From positions 1-31,069 of the forward strand of contig CALKAQ010000080.1 in assembly GCA_937983075.1 (NCBI GenBank): a stretch of DNA of 31,069 bases, in the 5' to 3' direction. The stretch is from an uncultured bacterium. GTDB taxonomy: Bacteria > Bacillota > Limnochordia > DTU080 > JAAYLA01. Both the position numbers and the translations under genes were made by a program. Shown here one piece after another: positions 23,935 through 31,069 of this stretch (its first letter is position 1; every line of letters begins with the position of its first letter). The notes beneath the pieces were generated by a model, which was not told the origin of the DNA, did not search any database, and worked only from the letters and a program-made list of their open reading frames with translations.

Positions 23935-24684
23935 TTAACCCATCTCCTGCAGAGCGTCAAGAAAGCTCCTTGACTTTAAGGGTCGTTCAAAATAATAGTC
24001 AAAATACCCGTTTAAAAGAGCTCGAATCTGCGTGTGATCGTCGGTGGACAACCGGAGGACTTGAAACCCCCTTGCCGGTGCATTGAGCAAATGGCGCATC
24101 TGCGCGACGCTGCGGAGCGATGCCCGCCGCGCCGTCATGTCTCGATCCTTGCAGCCGGGACACAAGATGCCGCCCTCTTTCGGGCTGAATACCAAGCTGC
24201 TGCCGTTTTTCCCCCCGCACGCCACACACGATTCCAGCTCCGGTCGATACCCGAGCTGGTCCAACAGCTTGAGTTCGAACCAGAGCAATGCAGTTTCCGG
24301 ATCGCTGGCGTTGGCGAACAACGTCCATGCCGACAAAATTGTTTCGAACAACAACGCGCTCGGCTGACGCTCATCAACCGAAACGTCGATGAGTTCCGCA
24401 GCATAACTCGCAATCGCCATGCGCGTCAAATCTTCACGCACCGCGCGAAAGGAATCGATGATCTCGCCCTGGCGAATCGTATCGAGCGAGCGGCCCCGAT
24501 AGAGCAAATAGCGTGCATGAGTGAACGGCTGGCTCACACTGAGCAGACGGCTTTTGGGACGACGGGATCCTCGCGCGACCGCAGAAAGCTTGCCTTCCTC
24601 GCGGCTGTAGATCACACAAATTTTGTCTGCTTCACCGAGATTGCGGGTGCGCAAGACAATCCCTTCGGTTTGATACAAGGGCAC
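23935..24684 (-). CDS. recO: DNA repair protein RecO
   Basis: RecO works with RecF and RecR to load RecA onto SSB-coated single-stranded DNA and to anneal complementary strands. The 249-residue product has an N-terminal OB fold starting YQTEGIVLRTRNLGEADKI, followed by a helical domain containing a C4 zinc site (CVACG at about 154-158 and CPGC near residue 175). The start is GTG at 24684, with AGAGGAGG about 11 nt upstream overlapping the stop of the DUF2905 gene. glyQ follows after 176 bp; the recO-glyQ-glyS order is conserved in Bacilli. Confidence 0.96.
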   Translation of the reverse strand: MPLYQTEGIVLRTRNLGEADKICVIYSREEGKLSAVARGSRRPKSRLLSVSQPFTHARYLLYRGRSLDTIRQGEIIDSFRAVREDLTRMAIASYAAELIDVSVDERQPSALLFETILSAWTLFANASDPETALLWFELKLLDQLGYRPELESCVACGGKNGSSLVFSPKEGGILCPGCKDRDMTARRASLRSVAQMRHLLNAPARGFQVLRLSTDDHTQIRALLNGYFDYYFERPLKSRSFLDALQEMG

Positions 24685-24701
24685 CGGGCCCTGCGCCTCC
24701 T

Positions 24702-24935
24702 CTAACGACGAAAAATCAAATTCGCGATCAAGCTGAGAATGATGCTGATGAGGAGCATGGTGGTGATCGGAGCGTAGAAGGTGAATCCTTCTCGCCGCAC
24801 GATGATGTCACCGGGCAGCCGACCCAGCGATCCGAGCCCCGGCAGGCGTCCGAGAAGGAAGAGGACGACGCCGACGGCGACAATGATCCCTCCGGCGACG
24901 ATGAACAATCGGCCTAGGCCACTCAGGTCTGACAT
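24702..24935 (-). CDS. DUF2905 family small membrane protein
   Basis: The 77-residue protein has two membrane segments (about 9-29 and 55-73) flanking a short loop. The loop LGRLPGDIIVRREGFTFYAPITTM is the conserved signature of the DUF2905 family. Function is not known to me. ATG at 24935 has GGAGG 10 nt upstream. It sits between ruvB (31 bp upstream) and recO (17 bp downstream), with the recO ribosome-binding site overlapping its stop codon. It is therefore part of a recombination-gene operon, which need not mean a direct role in repair. Confidence 0.88.
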   Translation of the reverse strand: MSDLSGLGRLFIVAGGIIVAVGVVLFLLGRLPGLGSLGRLPGDIIVRREGFTFYAPITTMLLISIILSLIANLIFRR

Positions 24936-24966
24936 CGAAACAGAGCCTCCCTCCTCTTATGTATCG

Positions 24967-25998
24967 CTAATCGGCATGCGGCAGGCTTTCTGTTTTCGCA
25001 CGGTAAAGCTCCTCACGCCCGACGTGGCGGTAACCCGCAGCGGTTACCATGCGTCCCCGCGGCGTACGTTGGATAAATCCGAGCTGCATCAAAAACGGCT
25101 CGTAGACATCTTCCAGCGTACCCGCTTCCTCCTGAATTGATGCCGCCAACGTTTCAATGCCGACCGGACCGCCGTCGAATTTGTCGATGATCGTGAGCAG
25201 GAGTCTGCGATCGACCCGATCGAGCCCAAGGGGATCGACGTCCAGCATGTCAAGCGCCTGCGCAGCGACGTCTTGGTCGATAATGCCATCGAATCGCACT
25301 TGAGCGATGTCCCGCACGCGTCGCAGCAGACGGTTGGCCACTCGCGGCGTCCCACGTGCCCGACAGGCAATTTCCCGGCTGCCGCCATAATCGATCGGTA
25401 TGCCGAGCACCCGCGCCCCGCGCTGCACAATTTCAATCAGCTCTTCTTCGTCGTAGAAGTCAAGGCGCTCAACGACACCGAAGCGATCGCGCAAGGGAGA
25501 AGTCAACATGCCGGCCCGTGTGGTTGCCCCGACGAGCGTGAAAGGAGGCAATTCGAGGCGGATCGCTCGAGCGCCGGGTCCCTTGCCGATGACAATGTCG
25601 ACGGCTCCGTCTTCCATTGCCGGATACAAAATTTCTTCGATGGTGCGGTTCAGTCGATGAATTTCATCGATGAAAAGAACGTCGCGCGGCTCCAAATTCG
25701 TCAACAGCGCGACGAGGTCACCTTGTCGTTCAATGGCCGGTCCCGAGGTGACTCGGATACCCACTTGAAGCTCATTGGCAATGATATATGCAAGCGTCGT
25801 TTTGCCTAAACCCGGTGGACCGCAGAGCAAAACGTGATCGAGCGCTTCACCGCGCCGCTTCGCCGCTTCGATGAAAACCTGCAAATTTTCTTTGACGCGC
25901 CGCTGTCCTATGTATTCGGCGAATGAACGCGGCCGCAGGCTGGAATCGAATTCGACGTCCTCGAACTTCTCTCTCGCTTCGACTAGCCGATCCAACAC
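24967..25998 (-). CDS. ruvB: Holliday junction branch migration ATPase RuvB
   Basis: RuvB is the hexameric AAA+ motor that, with RuvA, drives Holliday junction branch migration. Walker A GPPGLGKTTLA, Walker B LFIDEIHRL, the sensor-1 region GATTRAGML and the C-terminal winged-helix (QLGFIQRTPRGR) are all present, and the LRPRSFAEYIGQ opening is typical. The first GTG (26004) is overlapped by the Shine-Dalgarno sequence AAAGAGG. I therefore chose GTG at 25998 (5-nt spacing, 343 residues); TTG at 25995 (8-nt spacing) fits the usual M-D-x-RLV beginning equally well. It follows ruvA by 26 bp or slightly more, depending on the start. Confidence 0.96.
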   Translation of the reverse strand: MLDRLVEAREKFEDVEFDSSLRPRSFAEYIGQRRVKENLQVFIEAAKRRGEALDHVLLCGPPGLGKTTLAYIIANELQVGIRVTSGPAIERQGDLVALLTNLEPRDVLFIDEIHRLNRTIEEILYPAMEDGAVDIVIGKGPGARAIRLELPPFTLVGATTRAGMLTSPLRDRFGVVERLDFYDEEELIEIVQRGARVLGIPIDYGGSREIACRARGTPRVANRLLRRVRDIAQVRFDGIIDQDVAAQALDMLDVDPLGLDRVDRRLLLTIIDKFDGGPVGIETLAASIQEEAGTLEDVYEPFLMQLGFIQRTPRGRMVTAAGYRHVGREELYRAKTESLPHAD

Positions 25999-26030
25999 GT
26001 CCACCTCTTTTGATTACGCTTCAGTTCGCG

Positions 26031-26657
26031 TTAACGACGCCGCGGCGGGTCGACGGGATGCAATAAACGCAACGAAAGGCGCAGCAACGTCTCTGCATTG
26101 GCATCAGGCTGCTCGGCGTGCGCCGCGGCAACGGCCGCTTCGGCTTCAGCCGCGGTATAGCCTAATCCCACGAGGGCGTCGATGGCATCACCAACAGCCC
26201 CGTCGCTCGCAGGATGAATCGGCTGGACTTCAAGCGGTTCAACCACCCGTCTTTCCCAATCTTTCAAGCGATCTTTGAGCTCAAGAATGATCCGTTCAGC
26301 GGTTTTCTTACCGACCCCGGGCACCTTCGTCAATTGGCGATGGTCGCTGCTCAGAATTGCCCTGACGACGACATCGGGTGACATGTGGGATAAAATCGCC
26401 ATGGCCAGTCGGGGACCGATGCCGGATACGCTCAACATCGTTTCGAACAGCTCTTGTTCTTGCCGCGTGATGAAACCAAAAAGCTGCAAAGCGTCTTCAC
26501 GCACGTGGGTATAAATATAAAGCAGCCTTTCCTCGCCGATTCGGCACTGTGCTTGCGTAGTCTCGGATACATATACTTTATAGCCGACTCCGCCGACCAT
26601 CAGGATGAAGGCGTTGTTGTCGACTTCTTCAATACGCCCTTGCAGCATCGCGATCAT
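26031..26657 (-). CDS. ruvA: Holliday junction branch migration complex subunit RuvA
   Basis: RuvA binds four-way junctions as a tetramer and recruits RuvB. The 208-residue product shows the N-terminal OB fold, two helix-hairpin-helix motifs (SVSGIGPRLA and KVPGVGKKTAERII) and a C-terminal UBA-like RuvB-binding domain (DALVGLGYTAAEAEAAV). ATG at 26657 overlaps the ruvC stop in an ATGA arrangement. The ruvC-ruvA-ruvB order is the classical one. Confidence 0.97.
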   Translation of the reverse strand: MIAMLQGRIEEVDNNAFILMVGGVGYKVYVSETTQAQCRIGEERLLYIYTHVREDALQLFGFITRQEQELFETMLSVSGIGPRLAMAILSHMSPDVVVRAILSSDHRQLTKVPGVGKKTAERIILELKDRLKDWERRVVEPLEVQPIHPASDGAVGDAIDALVGLGYTAAEAEAAVAAAHAEQPDANAETLLRLSLRLLHPVDPPRRR

Positions 26658-27166
26658 ACGCGATCACTTCCATACGCGGCTCGCAGCATCTGCTCGGTTT
26701 TTCCGCGCAAAGCGTGGCACAACGCAACGGCGAGCGCATCGGCTACATCGTCGGGTCGCGGTACTTCGTCCAACGCAAGAAGGGCGCGAACCATGTAGCC
26801 TACCTGCTGCTTCGGTGCACGCCCTTGTCCAGTGACAGCAGCTTTCACTGCTGCAGGCGTATATTCAAATATGGGAATACCATGTTGAGCCGCGGCAAGC
26901 ATGACAACGCCTCGTGCCTGGCCTACGGCCAACGCCGATCGAACGTTTTTGTTGAAAAACAGCTGCTCAATGCAAACCGCTTCGGGTTCGTACGCAGCGA
27001 TCAACTCTTGGGTTCGCTTGTAAATGACCTGCAGACGATCTTGCTCAGGCGTTTGGGCTGCAGTGCGAATGCTGCCGAACCCAAGGGCTCGGCACCGGGA
27101 TCCGACGAAACTGACGGCACCATAGCCGGTTATCGCCGTACCGGGATCGATCCCCAGAATAATCAT
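26654..27166 (-). CDS. ruvC: Holliday junction resolvase RuvC
   Basis: RuvC nicks Holliday junctions symmetrically with an RNase H-like fold and two metal ions. The 170-residue product has the four acidic catalytic residues in place: D7 in GIDPGT, E67 in IEQLF, and D140 and D143 in PDDVADALA. ATG at 27166 has GGGGGAG 3 nt upstream. RuvC is missing from B. subtilis and many Bacilli, which use RecU instead, so its presence helps to place the organism outside the core Bacillus group. It follows the bofC-like gene by 77 bp. Confidence 0.97.
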   Translation of the reverse strand: MIILGIDPGTAITGYGAVSFVGSRCRALGFGSIRTAAQTPEQDRLQVIYKRTQELIAAYEPEAVCIEQLFFNKNVRSALAVGQARGVVMLAAAQHGIPIFEYTPAAVKAAVTGQGRAPKQQVGYMVRALLALDEVPRPDDVADALAVALCHALRGKTEQMLRAAYGSDRV

Positions 27167-27243
27167 GGGCTCCCCCCTGCGAACTTATATTCGCAATACG
27201 AGTTCGGCAAGGGGACAGCTCGCTCCTTCTCATACTACGGTTA

Positions 27244-27762
27244 CTACGGTCCGTGAAGGCCCTCCAAGATCAGTTCCAACTCAAGTGAATCGACGAAGCG
27301 AATTCCAGCTTCCAGCTCACTGACTTGAAGAATTTCGCTGCGCGGGATGTCAACGGTTCCTCGGCGGCGGTGACATCCGTCGGGTTCACCATCAAAAATG
27401 ACCACGGTGTCTCCTTCAAGTCGAATAAATCCACCTGCAGGCACGTCGGAGCACCGTTCTTCGACGACGATGCGTTCCGGCGAAAAACTGACGAGTTCCC
27501 ATTCAGGGTGGCGATCCATAAACTCGGCCGCCGTCAGACCAATCCATGCCGGATCAACGAGGCTGACAATGGAGCGTCGGTATTGATCCGGTTCGACGAC
27601 AATCGTTCGCACGAATTCGGCACCCGGCTCAATTTTCGACATCCCGTCCAGCGCCGACGGCTGAACGCGGTCAGACGATAACCATTGCCAGGCTATCGGA
27701 ACCACAACCGCCAGCGCACAAGCGAAGGCGCCGAGCAGCCACCTAGCCGTATAGCGTCGCAA
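27244..27762 (-). CDS. bofC: BofC-like protein (forespore/SpoIVB regulator family)
   Basis: In B. subtilis BofC is secreted by the forespore and restrains the SpoIVB protease that triggers sigma-K processing. This 172-residue protein has an N-terminal signal or anchor (about 10-28). A region GLTAAEFMDRHPEWELVSFS resembles the BofC bypass-of-forespore domain, and a C-terminal half (FIRLEGDTVVIFDG, LEAGIRFVDSLELELILEGL) resembles the BofC C-terminal domain. Recognition is by pattern and by its position beside ruvA/yebC as in Bacilli, so I am less sure than for its neighbours. The start is TTG at 27762, with AAGGGGGTG 7 nt upstream. That ribosome-binding site is part of a long inverted repeat. 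Confidence 0.75.
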   Translation of the reverse strand: MRRYTARWLLGAFACALAVVVPIAWQWLSSDRVQPSALDGMSKIEPGAEFVRTIVVEPDQYRRSIVSLVDPAWIGLTAAEFMDRHPEWELVSFSPERIVVEERCSDVPAGGFIRLEGDTVVIFDGEPDGCHRRRGTVDIPRSEILQVSELEAGIRFVDSLELELILEGLHGP

Positions 27763-27765
27763 TAT

Positions 27766-27816
27766 GCTACACCCCCTTGCAGCCCCTTGATGCCGAAGGG
27801 ACTCTTTGGGTGTAGC
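27766..27816 (-). promoter_or_regulatory. Structured 5' leader sequestering the bofC ribosome-binding site
   Basis: On the minus strand a perfect 9-bp outer stem GCTACACCC/GGGTGTAGC (27808-27816 with 27766-27774) encloses, across an internal loop, a 7-bp inner stem GTCCCTT/AAGGGGC (27796-27802 with 27782-27788, 7-nt loop). The 3' outer arm contains most of the bofC Shine-Dalgarno sequence (27770-27778) and ends 3 nt before the TTG start. No T-run follows, so it is not an ordinary terminator. Function as a translational switch is inferred. Confidence 0.5.
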
Positions 27817-27861
27817 CTCAACAAAAGTTCGAATACTTATTCAGAAAACCCCAGCCGCAAA

Positions 27862-28611
27862 TCATTTTTCGAGATTGGCCAAAGCCTCGTCGGTGAACAC
27901 CGCATTGGTATAGACCTGTTGGATGTCATCGTGGTCTTCAAGCGCCTCTAAGAGTGCCACCAATCCGGGGGCTTGGGAACTGTCGACTTCCACGGTCGTA
28001 GTTGGCTCTTGCACGATCGTAGATTCCAAAATGGTCCTCCCGAGGGCCTCCATACGATCTCGCAAGCTGCGCAGATTTTCCGGCGCCGTTACAATACGGA
28101 GTTGATCTTCTTCGAAACTGACATCCTCGGCACCGGCCTCGATGGCTTCGAGCGTAAGGCTTTCTTCTTCCTCAGGAGAAGCGGCGATCACGACAATTCC
28201 TTTCGCTTCGAACATCCAGTTTACGCAGCCGCTCTCGCCGAGGTTCCCCCCATTCCGGGAAAACAGATGGCGCACATCGCTTGCCGTACGGTTTCGATTG
28301 TCTGTCATCACCTCGAGCATGATGGCGACGCCGCCAGGTCCATAACCTTCATAAATGAGTTCCTCATAGCTGCCGCCTTCAAGCTCGCCTGTACCGCGTT
28401 TGATCGCTCGCTCGATATTTTCATTCGGCATGTTGTGTGCCCGAGCATTGTCGATCGCAACCCGCAGTCGGAAATTGGATTCAGGATCACCGCCGCCTTC
28501 ACGAGCCGCTACGGTGATTTGACGCGCCAACTTGGTGAACAGGCGACCGCGCCGCGCATCTTCTTTTTCTTTCTTATGCTTGATATTTGCCCATTTTGAA
28601 TGCCCTGCCAC
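27862..28611 (-). CDS. yebC: YebC/TACO1 family protein
   Basis: YebC-family proteins are conserved factors reported as transcriptional regulators and, more recently, as aids to ribosomes translating difficult proline-rich stretches. The 249-residue product starts with the signature AGHSKWANIKHKK, followed by FTKLARQITVAAREGG, and has EGYGPGGVAIMLEVMTDNRNRT in the middle domain. The start is GTG at 28611 with GAGGAGG 7 nt upstream. A possible -10 (TAAAAT, 28662-28667) lies upstream without a good -35. Upstream is a hairpin behind prsW; downstream is bofC after a 99-bp structured gap. Confidence 0.96.
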   Translation of the reverse strand: MAGHSKWANIKHKKEKEDARRGRLFTKLARQITVAAREGGGDPESNFRLRVAIDNARAHNMPNENIERAIKRGTGELEGGSYEELIYEGYGPGGVAIMLEVMTDNRNRTASDVRHLFSRNGGNLGESGCVNWMFEAKGIVVIAASPEEEESLTLEAIEAGAEDVSFEEDQLRIVTAPENLRSLRDRMEALGRTILESTIVQEPTTTVEVDSSQAPGLVALLEALEDHDDIQQVYTNAVFTDEALANLEK

Positions 28612-28676
28612 ACAGGATCCTCCTCATTCCAACTCTCACAGCCTCTGTTCAGGCCAACTCTATTTTAGCACACCAA

Positions 28677-28705
28677 ACAACCCACCGAACCGAACGGTGG
28701 GTTGT
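28677..28705 (-). terminator. Hairpin terminator after prsW
   Basis: ACAACCCACCG and its exact complement form an 11-bp stem with a 7-nt loop, about 31 bp after the prsW stop. The T tract on the minus strand is short and broken (TTGTTTGG), so it may be only partly efficient; the stem works equally on plus. Confidence 0.7.
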
Positions 28706-28736
28706 ATTTCCTACAGTTTGTTATACCACGGTGGTT

Positions 28737-29396
28737 TTATCGATGGGAATCTAAACGTGCTTCTTGGATCTTCGACGAAAGATGACGATAAATTAACAGG
28801 ACGAGCGGGATGGCTAATGCAGGAGGAATAGCATCGTCAATAATGACGAAATTGTAAAATCCGTGCAGCACCGACGCTACAACCAATCCGTATATCGCAA
28901 TCGATGCGGATTGCCCGCGCAGCTTGACTCGGGCTAAATAAAATCCGACAAGCCCGGAAAATGATGCGTGTGCCAGCGATGCAAAAACGGCCCGGAGCGG
29001 CAAGACCTCAAAGCCAAACGTGACTGCGTAGAGCAGATTTTCGGCTGCCGCAAACCCCAAGCCGGCGGTCGATCCGTAGATGATGCCATCGACGGGCTCA
29101 TTCCACGCCGGCGACCGATACGCTGGGTACAGTGCCGCAAGTTTGCTCGCTTCTTCAATCAAGCCGACCGTGACGATCAAAACGATCAGTCGAGACAAGG
29201 AGCTGCCGGGTGCAGTCAAGATGTCCCGGAACGGCATTTCAAGCCAAGCTGCCGGCAAAATGGCCAAGATGCCGAGACCAAAAGTCGCGGCCAATAGGCT
29301 CAGCGGCTCCTTATCAGCTGTATCCTGGCGGTAAAAGAACCACACCCACACCAAACCGGGAACCAGAGTGGCAAGTATCAGCAAAATCCAATTCAA
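28737..29396 (-). CDS. prsW: PrsW-type intramembrane metalloprotease
   Basis: PrsW cuts the anti-sigma-W factor RsiW at site 1 in Bacillus in response to envelope stress. This 219-residue protein (B. subtilis about 218) is polytopic. It carries the family catalytic motifs EExxK (E81, E82, K85), AAEN at 117-120 and histidines at 143 and 178 (LHGFYNF). The start is TTG at 29396; an in-frame TGA lies just upstream. Its nearest Shine-Dalgarno (GGAGG) is about 14 nt away, unusually far. A neighbouring RsiW/SigW pair is not in the window. The 154-bp gap to pgsA holds no convincing gene. Confidence 0.92.
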   Translation of the reverse strand: MNWILLILATLVPGLVWVWFFYRQDTADKEPLSLLAATFGLGILAILPAAWLEMPFRDILTAPGSSLSRLIVLIVTVGLIEEASKLAALYPAYRSPAWNEPVDGIIYGSTAGLGFAAAENLLYAVTFGFEVLPLRAVFASLAHASFSGLVGFYLARVKLRGQSASIAIYGLVVASVLHGFYNFVIIDDAIPPALAIPLVLLIYRHLSSKIQEARLDSHR

Positions 29397-29550
29397 GGGT
29401 ATATTTCATGCCTCCAACGTGCTGCTGTTGATGCCAGACAGGAGCTTGTACCCTTTCAAGTTGCCCTTCCGGTTTCCGCTTCATACGGCCAGACCCTGCC
29501 AGGAGCCGCTCGAACCGAAGCGAATTTGCCTCAATGCGGGCCATATGTTA

Positions 29551-30093
29551 CTATCTTGCATTGAGTTTCTGAGCTCTGCCTTGATTCAAAACGACCCATG
29601 CGTAGTCGACGCCGGCCCCCAGGGAAAGTAGAATGCCTACCCCCATGACCCAACGCCCGATCTCAGGAAAACCGGCAATGGCGACCAGCATGCCGACGAG
29701 CAGTATCCCCGTCGCCCACTTGCCCAGCGGCCGAGCGGCGACCACCTTGCGTCCCCCTCCCAAAAGAATGGCACCGCCTGCGAGCAGCAACAATTCTTTC
29801 AGAGCGAGAACTATCAACCAACTGAGGGGAATGATTTGCTGCAAGACAAACACAACGAGGACCGAAATGACAAGTCCCTTATCGGCTATCGGGTCGAGAA
29901 GCTGACCGAGCATCGTATGCTCATTGCGTTTGCGGGCGAGATAGCCATCGAAAAAGTCGGTGACCGAGGCGAGGGCAAAAAGAAGGAGAGCCGCCCACTG
30001 AGCCTCGGTTGCCCACAGAAGGTAAACGAGTGGTACAATAAGGGCAATGCGCAACATCGTCAGCACGTTCGCTGGTGTGAACACTTCCCGCAC
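29551..30093 (-). CDS. pgsA: CDP-alcohol phosphatidyltransferase, probably phosphatidylglycerophosphate synthase
   Basis: PgsA transfers a phosphatidyl group from CDP-diacylglycerol to glycerol-3-phosphate for phosphatidylglycerol synthesis. The motif D-G-x2-A-R-x8-G-x3-D-x3-D is intact in DGYLARKRNEHTMLGQLLD plus PIAD, and about five or six membrane segments surround it. I chose GTG at 30093 (180 residues) because AGGAGG lies 6 nt upstream (30100-30105) and the product then starts MREVFTPANVLTMLRI, as in the family. The longer frame to 30129 lacks a good ribosome-binding site. The alcohol acceptor cannot be told from sequence alone. It is divergent from the HAD gene. Confidence 0.87.
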   Translation of the reverse strand: MREVFTPANVLTMLRIALIVPLVYLLWATEAQWAALLLFALASVTDFFDGYLARKRNEHTMLGQLLDPIADKGLVISVLVVFVLQQIIPLSWLIVLALKELLLLAGGAILLGGGRKVVAARPLGKWATGILLVGMLVAIAGFPEIGRWVMGVGILLSLGAGVDYAWVVLNQGRAQKLNAR

Positions 30094-30175
30094 GGTGAGC
30101 CTCCTGAACGACGAGCATCTTTTCACCACAATTAACTACATCCTACCATAACTGTTTGGAAGCGAGGAATACGCA

Positions 30176-30982
30176 ATGCCGTCTTTTGACGCTGTTTTTT
30201 TTGATGTCGACGGGGTTCTCTTCCATGGTGAAAACCCCATTCCCCATGCGGTTGCAGCCGTCAAGCAGTGCCGTGAGGAGGGACTGCATATCCGCGTCGT
30301 CTCGAACAATTCCCTCGTCGATCATGCGGCGCTTGTCGATCGCCTCCAGTCAGCCGGTTTCCCAATTGAAGCGGACGAGGTCTATCTCGCTTCACGCCTC
30401 CTTGCCCGCTATTTGATGGAAAAAACGCCACGAGCCACCGTTTTCCTCCTCGGCTCCGCCGCGGTGCAACGTGAATTGGAGCTGCAAGGGCTCCGAGTGC
30501 TCCACGAACCCGAAGAAATTGCCTATCTTTGCGACTATGTCGTCACTGCCACCGATGTGAATTTCTCATATGGACGGTTGACCGAGGCATGGCGTTGTTT
30601 GCAAATGGGAGCCCAATTCGTAAGTGTAGAACAGGATCCGATCTATCCGATCGCCGATGATGAAACGCTGCCGGCGGGCGGACCAATCGCAGCAGCAGTA
30701 GGCGCGCTGCAAGGAAGGCCTCCGATCTACCTGGCCGGAAAACCGAGCCCCCATCTTCTCATGGCCGCGGCGGAATCATGCGGACTCAATCCAGATCGTT
30801 GTCTGTTCATTGGCGATTCGCTGATATCCGATCTCCAAGCCGCAGCCGCCGCCAATATGCCTTGTGCGATCGTACTCACCGGCGCAACGCGTCGCAGCCA
30901 AGCGGAGAAAGCCGAACCCGCACCGATCGCCGTTCTGGACGACTTGCGCGATTTGCCCTCCCTTTTGTCATCCACAACTTAA
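30176..30982 (+). CDS. HAD-superfamily subfamily IIA phosphatase (NagD-like)
   Basis: This is a 268-residue hydrolase and the only plus-strand gene in the window. It has the four HAD motifs: the nucleophile/acid pair in FFDVDGVL (D10, D12), RVVSNNS, the lysine in AGKPSPHLL, and IGDSLISDLQAAAAANM. A large C2 cap sits between motifs II and III, as in the NagD / p-nitrophenylphosphatase / AraL group. The substrate is unknown; members dephosphorylate sugar phosphates, nucleotides or pyridoxal phosphate. ATG at 30176 follows GAGG by about 8 nt. It diverges from pgsA, so a promoter region for both must lie within about 80 bp, but I saw no consensus. Confidence 0.9.
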   Translation: MPSFDAVFFDVDGVLFHGENPIPHAVAAVKQCREEGLHIRVVSNNSLVDHAALVDRLQSAGFPIEADEVYLASRLLARYLMEKTPRATVFLLGSAAVQRELELQGLRVLHEPEEIAYLCDYVVTATDVNFSYGRLTEAWRCLQMGAQFVSVEQDPIYPIADDETLPAGGPIAAAVGALQGRPPIYLAGKPSPHLLMAAAESCGLNPDRCLFIGDSLISDLQAAAAANMPCAIVLTGATRRSQAEKAEPAPIAVLDDLRDLPSLLSSTT

Positions 30983-30991
30983 GCAACAAAG

Positions 30992-31010
30992 CGAGCCGCT
31001 AGTCGGCTCG
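30992..31010 (+). terminator. Hairpin after the HAD gene
   Basis: CGAGCCG and CGGCTCG form a 7-bp stem with a 5-nt loop, 9 bp after the HAD stop. No T-run follows on plus, so termination may be weak. Confidence 0.5.
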
Positions 31011-31013
31011 TCG

Positions 31014-31048
31014 AAAATAAAAAAGGAGCTCTGCATAGAGCAGAGCTC
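31014..31048 (-). terminator. Rho-independent terminator of a minus-strand gene beyond the right edge
   Basis: A perfect 9-bp stem GAGCTCTGC/GCAGAGCTC with a 5-nt loop is followed on the minus strand by CC, TTTTTT, A and TTTT. It would end a transcript entering from the right of the window, convergent with the HAD gene. Confidence 0.88.
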
Positions 31049-31069
31049 AAAAAGTATGCCGGCAACGTG

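Noticed and set aside
29314..29544. A 76-codon minus-strand frame in the pgsA-prsW gap
   Set aside because: It has no Shine-Dalgarno sequence, no recognisable motif, and its end overlaps prsW by about 80 bp. A true small protein cannot be excluded, but nothing supports it.
1..31069. CRISPR arrays, insertion sequences, prophage, toxin-antitoxin or defence genes
   Set aside because: No regular direct repeats, transposase motifs, phage genes or known defence domains were seen; the window is housekeeping throughout.

Overview
The window is an almost entirely co-directional block of housekeeping genes. Everything from position 1 to about 30.1 kb reads on the minus strand; a single HAD phosphatase gene at the right end reads on plus. 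Gene content points to an endospore-forming member of the Bacillota, probably Bacilli-like. The evidence is a SpoVD-type PBP, a SpoVE-type SEDS protein, a BofC-like protein, the dnaG-sigA pair, a two-subunit glycyl-tRNA synthetase and a MurE with the DNPR motif of meso-diaminopimelate enzymes. A true RuvC is present, which Bacillus subtilis lacks. GTG and TTG start codons are frequent. I could not fix the genus from sequence alone.

In transcription order (right to left on the map) there are four blocks. (1) Envelope and recombination, 30.1-23.9 kb: pgsA-like, prsW, yebC, bofC-like, ruvC-ruvA-ruvB, a DUF2905 membrane protein and recO. (2) Translation, energy and replication, 23.8-14.7 kb: glyQ-glyS, ppdK and dnaG-sigA, then tRNA-Asn, tRNA-Met/Ile2 and tRNA-Glu behind two consensus-like sigma-A promoters and closed by a strong terminator. 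(3) A small set at 14.1-12.3 kb: nif3, a 60-residue DksA-type zinc finger and a coiled-coil/C4 zinc-ribbon protein, closed by a terminator. (4) The division and cell-wall (dcw) cluster, 12.1 kb to the left edge: mraZ-rsmH-ftsL-spoVD-murE-murF-mraY-spoVE-murG-murB-murA (murA is cut by the window edge).

The dcw genes form a tightly packed operon that makes the UDP-MurNAc-pentapeptide (MurA, B, E, F), the lipid intermediates (MraY, MurG) and the polymerase/transpeptidase pair (SpoVE-SpoVD). murD, which normally sits between mraY and the SEDS gene, is absent: mraY and spoVE are 11 bp apart.

I found no CRISPR array, insertion sequence, prophage or defence system, and no clearly new multi-gene system. 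The observations most worth following up are two structured leaders (upstream of bofC, covering its Shine-Dalgarno sequence, and upstream of nif3, drawable as a three-way junction), the missing murD, the zinc-finger mini-protein, and several genes whose ribosome-binding site lies too close to the first possible start. All structural and promoter calls were made by eye.
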